A stretch of 12,385 nt of DNA from Phoronis ovalis (taxonomy: Eukaryota; Phoronida; Phoronidae): the NCBI GenBank assembly GCA_028565635.1, contig JAOXYB010045581.1, positions 1-12,385 on the forward strand. The letters are read 5' to 3'. Under the pieces are notes generated by a model. It ran no database searches. It had not been told where the DNA came from and saw only the letters and a list, made by a program, of their open reading frames with translations. Below, piece by piece: positions 1 to 9,000 of this stretch; position 1 is the first letter of the stretch; each line of letters begins with the position of its first letter. The position numbers and the translations under genes were made by a program.

Positions 1-67
1 GCCATTCCTTTCGCTCAAATAGCCAATTTAAACAGCGTACAATGATGATTCTTCGAATCGTCGTTGT
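1..67 (+). repeat. R1 repeat head, truncated copy with hairpin
   Basis: Resembles the start of the R1 copy at 1991 (CCAATTTAA.CAGC then ATGATGATTC). Bases 39-51 and 55-67 form a 13-bp stem around TTC, including two T-G pairs that would be U-G wobbles in RNA. Confidence 0.65.
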
Positions 68-80
68 CTTGTTTAAATGT

Positions 81-125
81 AAGGCTGAAGAATATTTGTA
101 AGGCTGAAGAATATTTGTAAGGCTG
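81..125. repeat. Short tandem repeat, 19 bp, about 2.4 copies
   Basis: Two identical 19-bp units (81-99, 100-118), each beginning AAGGCTGAAG, are followed by a 7-bp partial third unit. It lies just after a truncated R1 head and is a simple slippage-type duplication. Confidence 0.9.
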
Positions 126-285
126 CTCTTCTTTGTGGATAAAAATTAATTTTAACGGTTTGTCATCTAGCTATTGTGTTAAGGTTTATATGGTACAGTC
201 ATTGTATACTTTGATTTTCTCTTGGATTAATAAGGAAAGTGTAAACTGGTTCAGGTTCTGTTTATGAGGAGGCTTGTATTTTTTT

Positions 286-486
286 GCAATTTCGCAGAAT
301 ATTACATTCCATGGGTTTTTCCATAGATTAACCGGTATTAGTCATTAAGTGCAAGAATTCGTAGGTACTTGTATTTGAGGAAGTGCTTGTATTTTGATAA
401 ACTCGTAAAAAATTGTTAAATAAAAATCTTTAAAATTGGGCTTCTACTCAAGGATGGTAGGGTGTTTATTTTGGAGAATAAATGTA
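286..486 (+). repeat. a/b repeat, copy 1, order a then b
   Basis: Block a (286-366) contains CAGAATATTACATTC and GTCATTAAGTGCA. Block b (377-486) starts GAGGAAGTGCTTGTATTT and contains TAAATAAAAATCTTTA. Both are matched, in the opposite order, at 6177-6355. Confidence 0.7.
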
Positions 487-589
487 AGGCTATCATCAAT
501 GTCCTGAATGTATTCTTCTTAATTGTAGATAAAGCCTTTAAAGTCTACACCCTGAATTTTAGAGCCTGTTATCTTTGCTTATATTGTGG

Positions 590-1705
590 AATTTTTATGC
601 ACATGGTGCATTGGCAAATAGTCGTAAACTATACGTCGTTGTCGTCCATAACACTTCCTTTTTCCATTGATAACAGCTTTAGTTTTTACACAATCAGTTT
701 CATACTTGGTACAGGGTAAATAAATGCGGAATTGCAGGTCTGTCTTAATTTTGATTTTGACTACTTCCGATATTGCTGACTGGCAGCCATGTTTGTTTCC
801 GAGAGGGTACGTTACTTTGTGTGAGTTGCAGGAAAGACGAAACGTCAACAGAACGATTCAAATGCTATAAGCTGGAGGACGTAATAAGCTAGAATGACCT
901 TGAAAAGTGGTTCAAATGGCGATTTTAATTTTTGACATTTTTCATTGTGCGTAACACTTTTTGTGTTGCAATAACTACTTTTTATCGATCAGTTTTGTAT
1001 TCGATACAGCGAAAATACAGGTCAATATACAGGTTTGGTAAATTTTTGTTCCAGATATCTTCAAAGAGGGCTGACTTGTGGCCATGCTTGTTCCCAAGAA
1101 GGCATGTTACATTGTGCCACATACTATAAAGACAAAGTTTTAACTAGACGATTTGAAGGTGGATTCATGAAGGCCATACTTTGGTGGGCATAACAGACTT
1201 GGTGACATTTTAGAATGGCCTTGAAAAGTGGGTCAAAAGCCAATCCGAATACGACATATTTTATTGTGTATAACACTTCTTTGTATTTCAGTTACTCCTT
1301 CAGTTTTATCCAATCAGCTTTATATTCGATACAGTGTAAGTACAGGTTAAAGTGCTAGTCATGTATAATTTGATCCGGATTACTTCCAATATGGCAGACT
1401 GATGGCTGTTTGTTCTCTAAATTGTATGTCGCAATAACAACTTCAGTTTTTATCTGATCAGCTCTTTATTTGGTACAGGTATGTGTAGGTCAAAGTGCAT
1501 GTCAGGTATAATTTTGACTCAAATAACTTCCAAAATTGCTGACTGACTGGTGGCCATGTTTGTTCCTGAGGTCAGTTGTAATTTTGACCCAGATCACTTC
1601 CAAGATGGGTGACTGGTGGCCATGTTTGTTCCCAAGAGGGCACGTCAGGTTGCGCCACTTACCAGAAAGACAGCACTGATTAGTTTATTCAAAGGTGGAT
1701 TTACA
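590..1705 (+). repeat. R1 tandem array, about five diverged or truncated units
   Basis: Recurring landmarks in fixed order: TAACACT (649, 952, 1271), CAGTTTTTAT or similar, GGTACAGG, ACTTCCAA.AT, GG.CATGTTTGTTCC, GAAAGACGAA, GATTTGAAGGTGGAT, CCTTGAAAAGTGG. The first three TAACACT landmarks are 303 and 319 bp apart. Later units are shortened: one jumps from TTGTTCT directly to GTCGCAATAAC near 1425, and another begins near 1576. Several frames give recurrent WPCLFPR-like translations, which reflect repeat homology and not a conserved protein as far as I can tell. Confidence 0.8.
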
Positions 1706-1990
1706 AATGTTACAAATAGTTGTACTTAGATTCCCGTTGAAAGGCAACAAAAGCAAATATTAACATTTTTTTGCTGATGAAATGTGATGAACAATGATAT
1801 AAATTTGATTACTATACATATACTATGAAAACAAAATATGTGTGTATTTTGTTATAATAAATAAATCCATGCCATCTTTGTTCATGAACATGAGGTTTCT
1901 AATAGGGATAACTGTATTGTTTGAACTGCTGGCATTAATTGTTAAATGAAACTGTACTTCTAAAACAGGAACGATTCATATTCGTAATTT

Positions 1991-2365
1991 GCAATTATTT
2001 TGGCCCAAATGGTCAATTTAAGCAGCTTGCTATGATGATTCTCATCATAGCCTTGTCAGATTGTATCTTGTACATCGTCATTGTGCGTAACATTTGCTTT
2101 GTGTCGCAAGAAAAACTTCAGTCCTATGCAGGTCCACTTCCTATTCGGTATAGGGTATATGTAAGTTAAAATGCAAATCAAATTTGACTTTGACCTGGAG
2201 TACTTCCAATATAGCCGACTAGTGGCCATGTTAGTTCCTGAGATGGTTTGTCATTGTACATTTACAGCCCGAAAGACGAAGTGTTGCCAGGATGATTTGA
2301 AGGTGGATTTTTGAAAGTCATTTTTAAGGCGGTATATTTCAAAGTAACCTTCAAAAGTTGGCCAA
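1991..2365 (+). repeat. R1 repeat, most complete single copy
   Basis: It has the full landmark order: GCAATTATTTTGG head, the hairpin, CATTGTGCGTAACA, CTATTCGGTA, TACTTCCAATAT, GTGGCCATGTTAGTTCC, CGAAAGACGAAG, GATTTGAAGGTGGATTT and CCTTCAAAAG. I use it as the reference copy. No flanking target-site duplication or terminal inverted repeat was recognised, and no protein is encoded. Confidence 0.75.
2029..2051. other. Perfect hairpin in the head of the R1 repeat
   Basis: A 10-bp perfect stem (2029-2038 with 2042-2051) has a 3-base loop TTC. A related 13-bp hairpin occurs at 39-67, and a weakened version is visible near 8380-8395. Confidence 0.85.
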
Positions 2366-2423
2366 ACTGTTATTGCCCTTATCATAGAGAAGTCGTTTTA
2401 ACTTAGGAGGAGGTAAGTAGTGG

Positions 2424-2590
2424 CCAATATACAGATCAAGTTTGATTTCGATCTGGATCACTTCCAATATGACTGAATGGTGGCCATGTTTGTTCCCTAG
2501 ATGGTTTGTCTATAAACGGAAAGACCTAGAAAAGTGGGTCATAATATGTACCATTTTTTTTGCAGTCAAGCTGTTTTTGCATAGGGAGAT
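2424..2590 (+). repeat. R1 repeat copy, internally deleted
   Basis: It has ATCACTTCCAATATG, GTGGCCATGTTTGTTCC, GGAAAGAC and GAAAAGTGGGTCA, then GTCAAGCTGTTTTTG. It lacks the GATTTGAAGGTGGAT part, so it has an internal deletion. Confidence 0.7.
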
Positions 2591-2643
2591 TGTTTCAAGT
2601 CTGCAGAACCTAGGTAGAGGCCAAAATAAATCTCAAGTGTATG

Positions 2644-2678
2644 TAACCGACTGGCAGCCATGTTTGTTCCTGAAATAA
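2644..2678 (+). repeat. R1 fragment
   Basis: CCGACTGGCAGCCATG followed by TTTGTTCCTGA is the core landmark of R1. Nothing else of the element is clear on either side. Confidence 0.55.
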
Positions 2679-2851
2679 GCTGTGAGATGGGCAACTGTCT
2701 GCAATCCAGACCTCTTACTTACATTAAACATTAATACTTGTCTTCTTGCATTACATTTGTAATTTCAGTAACTATGGTGATATCATATATCTCATAAAAT
2801 TCCTTTGTTAATATCCTTATTATATTCAAGATGAACTACATATTTTAATAG

Positions 2852-3064
2852 GAACAGCTGGCATTCCCACCAATAATACCATCGATTTCATTGTATATGG
2901 AAAGCATCAAATGGATAACACATCTCTCATTGAAGTACTGGCTCCTGGACAGGAAGAAATTTATGAAAATGACCCGTTCCTTAATTATGATGAATCACTG
3001 TCGAGATGTTTGAATGATAATGTCAAAACTCTTCGTAGTTTCTTCCGTACTCCACCAACCCCAG
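2852..3064 (+). CDS. Exon: C-terminal part of LTD module A (phase 1 in, phase 1 out)
   Basis: Reads TAGIPTNNTIDFIVYG near its start, matching the DAVVYG strand of module B, then an acidic stretch, DESLSRC, and ends at the PPTPG turn. It has no intron between the VYG strand and SRC, unlike modules B and C. It carries two sequons (NNT, NTS). The donor is CCAG|GTATAT. The left edge is uncertain: an acceptor at AG 2850-2851 is chosen, but AG 2829-2830 has a better pyrimidine tract and is exactly 21 bases upstream in the same phase. It would add seven codons without a stop. The ATG at 2911 is internal and not a start, because the frame continues upstream with family-like sequence. Confidence 0.8.
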
Positions 3065-6000
3065 GTATATTTGTCCAGGATATTTGTATTAATAAACTGC
3101 TGTATACTTATGACAGCGCTTCATAGATAAAAGTCGTGTGCCCAAAATACATTTTCACTTCAAATCCTAAGAAACAGTATTAACAGAAAAAACCTGCTAA
3201 TACTTGAAATGTACCACTTCCTTTGTCCTATTCTGAGTATTGAATACATGTCTTGTACTCGGCTGTCTTTCTAGCATGAATATAAAGCCATGCAGTTAAA
3301 AGCACAATTTCCTGTACACATACTTGTATTTAGTCTGTATTTATTAGAAAGTAATTACTGTAAAGGGTGCTTTTGTGTAAATGACTATTTTAGCATCAGT
3401 GTTGTTACCTACATCTTACATATGCATTTTATATTTATGGATTTTTACCAGAGACAGTCTTCTTGATGATGTGCGGAAATGCACACACCAAAGGTTTTTG
3501 ACTTATACTTACTGTTAGTCTATTTTAATTATTAGAATTTATTCAGATATTTTTTTTCTTAATTATGCGTTTATAAATTTCAGGAAAAGCCAACAATTGT
3601 ACAAAACGACCTGTTTTGATTAATGAGGTAAATGCTGATAATTCCAATAACAAAGAATTCATTGAACTGTATGATGGCGGATCTGGTAACACTGAATTAA
3701 ATGGCTATGCACTTGTTCTATTTAATTCAAAAAATAATGCAAGAGTATATGATTCATATGACTTGAATGGTTATTTCACAGACATTAGAGGATATTTTTT
3801 GATTGGTGGACAAGGTGTGAAAGGTGTTGATATTACTATTAATAAAACTTCTGGTGTTATACAGAATGGGATTGATGCTGTTGCCATATATAATGTAAGT
3901 ACCTTTTATAACACAGAGTACTGAATATTATATATCAGAAAAGTAAGCCGAATCTTTGAGATATACTTTTTATAGGAAAGTGGACCCAGTTTTTTATGAC
4001 ATCACTTAACACTGAATATACCAGGAAATCAATTAAATGCCTCATAATTGTAATACTGTAATGTATTAAAATTAGTTTACCTTGCGCAATAGCACCTGTA
4101 GCTGCTTTTGTCATCTAGTTAAGTAAAATGCTGCTGTTATAGATTGACTCTGCTGGTGAATACTCTGTTGGTAATCAACCATCGACCAACGATTTAGTTG
4201 ATGCTGTAGTCTATGGTACTGGCAGTTCATCAGATGCAAACCTAGTGTCAAAACTGTTGCCTAATCAAGTACCTATTGAGACAAATGAAAAATTCAAGGT
4301 AATACCGACTCTGGTCTACTAGCGGCCATGTTTTTTCAGAGATGCTGTTTTTGTCCATATCTAACTTCTTTAACTACTCCATTATATACTTATTAGGTCA
4401 ATATTTAACTTAACTCACTAGGTAGCACTTTGTCCACTTATTTGGCAATATTAATAAAGTGGTCACTATTTACATGTGACCAACTGGAGGCCATGTTTGA
4501 TTTAAGATAATCTGACTATTGTTTTCTTATGTTTTGAGTTTCTCAAATATTTGCAATTTTCTGTAAACTTGGAATTAAATCATGTATATTCTGAATCAGG
4601 TCAGCAAATAAATATTACATGCTGCTTTTATTCGTTGTATTTTCAACTTGGTTGGTTTCAGAAAGGTGAAAAAAGCATAAGCCGCTGTCAGTTTAGTCCC
4701 AAAATGTTAGCTGCTTTTGAGATATCTGACCCTACACCTCGAGGGGAAAATATCTGCCAGGGCTCAACTCCAAGTGTTGAACTTCCAAAAGTCCTCATTA
4801 ATGAATTTGATTCTGATCAAGCTGGACCTGATATTTATGAATTCATTGAACTTCGAGGTATGAAAGTTCTTTCGTAAAACAAATCATTGTTTATTGATGT
4901 GCGCATTGGAAAGAAATGAAATATTATAATCTGAATACCTGAACTTCGTTTTGTAATTTTTGATGCTTTTCCTTATAGGATATTTGCTGCTTATTCTTAT
5001 AGGATATGCAGCCTTTGCTGTCATGCTGGTGTGGTTATATCAACAAAGAGCAATTTTGTGTAAACAAATAGAATTTTTCCTTCAAATAATAATTGTAACT
5101 CTGAGCAATAAAAAGATAGATCGTAATAAGGTAAATAACAGTAATGTGATTTTCAGTTGTGACATGTATTTTTGAAGAAATAGGCAAAAAAACAATATTT
5201 TGGTAATAGAAGCATCAGGTTTTTATTGCTAGCGTCAATTTTTTTCTGTAAATATTGTGAGTGCGTCTATGGATTGTAGTTTTTTTTAAGGTATATAAGG
5301 TTTAAATTGTACCTTACTTTTAGAAGTATATATCAATTTACGTTAATCATTTGAAGTGTCTCTCGAGAATGCTAATACCTATAAGTACCTATCATCTGGA
5401 GTGCGAATACCTACTACTGTATATGCGAAAGAAGTACTTGTATGTGGTAATACAAAAGAAGTATTTTGATTAAATGACTTTTTGTTTGCACCTGTATTAA
5501 GAAGTGAAATATAATAAAAGTTGTAGGAAGATCTAATTACTACTCCTGCAATCCAATAGTGATGTCATTGTGGTTAAGATTACTAGAATCTTATTTCAAT
5601 CTGTTTTGCAATTGTCTTGATTTATAGCTTGTATTTATTTATTAATATCTTATTTCAAGGAATTTTCTAATACTCGGATGAGTCACAAGTTGAAGTTGGC
5701 TCATCATCAGTGAGAATTACATCAGCCAAATTGGAAAGTAGGAAGTGTCGACTCAGCTCTTTGAGTATTCTCTATAAAAGTAAATGTAAAAGAAAAGTAA
5801 AAGAATTCACAACAGTATAGACAAGAGTTTTTGTAAATTCAATACCTGGTTTCTATTTTGGATAAATGTGGTATGTGAAATGATACTAGGATTATATTCA
5901 ATAGAAGGATTTTATTTTGTTTTATTTAACAAGGTAATTTATTTTTTTTCTCAATTCACTGGTACATTTCATTGTGGAAACTGGGTAATATAATTGTGGT

Positions 6001-9000
6001 GCAATACACTCTTATTTAATAAGACAATTTAAAGCTTAGATCAGCTAAAGGATAAGTCTTAATATGAATAAATACAACAGTATTTTAAATCTTGAACTAA
6101 AAATTATCTGGATTATAAGGATTCTAACATTTGGATACCTTCTTAAGGTAAGGTTTCTGCTTACATCCTCATGTCTGAGGAAGAGCTTCTATTTGGTTAA
6201 ATAAAGATCTTTACAGTTAGGATTCTATTCAAGAAATGGTAGTTTTTTTTGAGAATATATGTAATGTATGTTTTGCAGTTTGGCAGAATATTACATTCTA
6301 TTGGCTTTTATAAGGTTAAAATGTTATGGGTCATTAAGTGCAGGACCCATAGGTGATAAGTTATTTGGGCATTTTTGTTAACTTAAGGATTATGAAAAGT
6401 TACTTTACTGACTTATCTGTCACATGGCTATGTAATTTGTAAGAAAGTCATTTTGGGTAGAAACTCACACTTTTCAACATGTAACCTGCAAAAAAATATT
6501 CCAACACCCCTATAGATATTAAGTTGAAACCCGGCCAAAATTAACTTTCAAATAGATCTCCAAAAATGTGTCTCAATTTTTTTTTATATCATTCAAAAGT
6601 TATGACTTTCCAAATTCAACTGCCAGAAATGCCCTTGAAATTGTGCAGAATTGCCTCTCATTCAAAGTGACTGTGTTTATGTGTCGCCCGGTATATAATA
6701 GAAAGTATTGCCTTTTTCAATTACACTGTTTAAGGGATCATCTCAAAAGATATCACAATGACTACAAATGTATAGTGTTTCCTATAGGAGGCAGGGGGGG
6801 GGTGGGTAAAATCCACCTACGTTTATGGTTTAGTGCGAAATGAAAAAATCACGCCTAGTATATATACAATATTTAAAATCATTCCTTTAACGCACCCCCC
6901 TTTTGAAATAGTAATGCACCCCCTTTTGAACAGACAGGAAAATGCGCACCTCCCCCTTTGAAACGGAAAGAATTTTTTTTTGTTTACGGCACTTATTCTG
7001 GGCGTATTGTTACAACAGGAGTGTAAATGTCTTTTTTTTTGGCTTGTCAATTTTTTCTGTCAGCACGGAGACGTTTTAGCGACCTTTTCGATTACTGAAC
7101 TGATATATTTCTGAAATCGCACCCCCCCCTTTTGAAAAAGTGTGATGGCCCTGATTTCGCTCTTGAAATTGGTTGTCACATTTTACACGTGAGTGATGTC
7201 CAAATCTCACTAACTCCCCTACATTTGACCAGGGGGTGGGGGTAATTCCTATATTAAACATTAGACGTTTGTGGTCATTGTGACAACTTTTGAGATGATC
7301 CCTAAGATGTTTTCCAGTTGAATATAAAATGGCAGATTACTATATTGCAGCTCATTTACCAGTGGCATGTAAATAGTAGTGTTTTCCAAAGGGTGTGCAT
7401 TTCAAGGATTTTTTTTACCATGAGATACACACTTGTACCCCTTGGGTTATTTTTTTTACGTTGGACCTTACACCCCCAGCAAAGTACCCCCTCCGAGAAA
7501 TTCCTGTACTTCCAAATATCAAAATAACAAAAAATACTAAATGGCGTTATGCAATAATATCCTTGCTGAACCATGTCATGATTGATGCAACACCATCTAC
7601 AGATAAAACAGCATACTATACTTTTTCATTTTCAGTACCTTTCTTGCAACACAAATCGAATGATGCCCTTGAAATTATGCAGAAATGCCTCTCATTCAAA
7701 GTGATTTGAATTTTTTTATTTATTTGCCTAATTTGTTTTGCCCATTTCTATAGTGTTATTATCTGGATTTGACCGACAGAAATTTGTATCTGTACCGCTA
7801 AGATTCTTACCACATGGTATCTCTACTGACAAGACTTTGCCATTCGGTATCTCTACTAACAGCATTTTTGAGCTGGAATTAGTTTTCTCTACCCCATCTG
7901 AATGTTTGGAAATGATGTCCCCAAGGGAAGTGTTCATTTTTTATTGTGAAACTTATGATAATATCTGGATAATTAAGGTTTTGTTTCTTCTTATTGACTT
8001 ATATTTGAGGAAGTACTTGTATTTTTGTAAATTGTGTGAAAATGCATGAAGGAGGGAATTGTATAATTTTACTAAATAAATGTATGTCAAATTGCGGTTA
8101 ACCTTAAAAGTGTGTGATCTCTGAGACGAGAATATGTAAAAGTTATAAAAATATTAAGTAAATTTGTTTACATATAATTAACACTTCTTATAGGTTTTTT
8201 TTTTTTAAAACAAGGCAAAACGTTGGGCTGTTAATTAAGTGGCTGTTTGTAGAATAAAAGTTCTTAAATTAAGCATGTTATCAAGGGATAGTTTTCATGG
8301 ATGAAAATAAATTTTTATCTTTTGAAATTTATTGATTGTCATAGTACGCAATTATTTTGGGCCAGTTTAAGCAGCTTGTTATGATGATTTTCATCTTGTA
8401 TGTTCCCACACTGAACTTTTGGTAGACTAGTTATACTGAAATATCAAGCATCTAAAACGTGCAGTTTAAGGAAGTGGTGATTAGTGCAGACTAGAATTAC
8501 TAAATATAAACAGGCTTTTTACCTTGAAAAAATGGCACCTAGAGGTATTTAAAAATGTATTATTTGAAGTTTCGAAATATTGAAATTTTAAATGAAAACC
8601 TGCTTTTCTCACTTAGGCCTAATTTTTGTGGCCATGTTTTTCCTGAACCAGAAAGATGAAGCGTTGCTTGGATGATTTGAAGGTGGATTTATGAAGAAAA
8701 TAAGTGGGGGCTATAAGCTAATTGGTATTTTAGAATAACATTGAAAAGTGGATCAACTTTTCATCCGAAAATTCGACATTTTTTGGCTGCCATCAAGCTG
8801 TTTTTGGCCAAGCCTAGAAACTCTGGCACATAGATATCACTTTAATTTAGATAGTAACTGGCAACAGTTTTAATATCTGTAATAAAACATTATGAATTAC
8901 AAAACTTTAGGTATGAAGAGCTATCTAAGTAACCTATCCGGTTAATCAACAAATTAGTTACCCTTGATCAAAGGATTACCCAGGAAACGTTGAGGGACCT

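Larger units (their letters stand above)
1..2851. other. Presumed long intron (or 5' flank) of the LTD-like gene, rich in R1 repeats
   Basis: No family-like coding segment or credible exon was found here. The first recognised exon starts in mid-module, so an upstream exon must lie beyond the window and this stretch is most likely intronic. It holds a 19-bp short tandem repeat, an a/b repeat copy, a tandem R1 array and further single R1 copies, separated by plain A+T-rich sequence (about 1705-1990). Short open frames here recur because R1 copies recur and are not treated as genes. Confidence 0.6.
4299..4661 (+). other. Intron 363 bp within module B, holding two R1 fragments
   Basis: A phase-0 intron, GTAATA to TTTCAG. 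It contains two short R1 core fragments, near 4305-4347 and 4478-4500, recognised by GCGGCCATGTTTTTTC and ACTGGAGGCCATGTTTG. Confidence 0.85.

Noticed and set aside
579-848. Minus-strand open frame and similar + strand frames with WPCLFPR-like stretches at 932-1129 and 2442-2678
   Set aside because: They coincide with R1 copies. The shared peptide follows from DNA repeat homology, and the copies carry stops and frame changes elsewhere.
2769-2830. Possible upstream extension of the first exon from the TTTCAG acceptor at 2768
   Set aside because: In the frame needed to join the exon at 2852 there is a TAA at 2809-2811.
5670-5730. Hammerhead-ribozyme-like GGATGAGTC and CATCAGTGAG near a short stem
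   Set aside because: The CTGATGAG core and a GAAAC element at the right spacing are absent on both strands; only a 6-bp stem is present.
7395-8049. Two + strand open frames of about 100 codons
   Set aside because: Both lie in repeat sequence (the 42-bp direct repeat and the 30-bp tandem repeat), which explains their openness; no domain was recognised.
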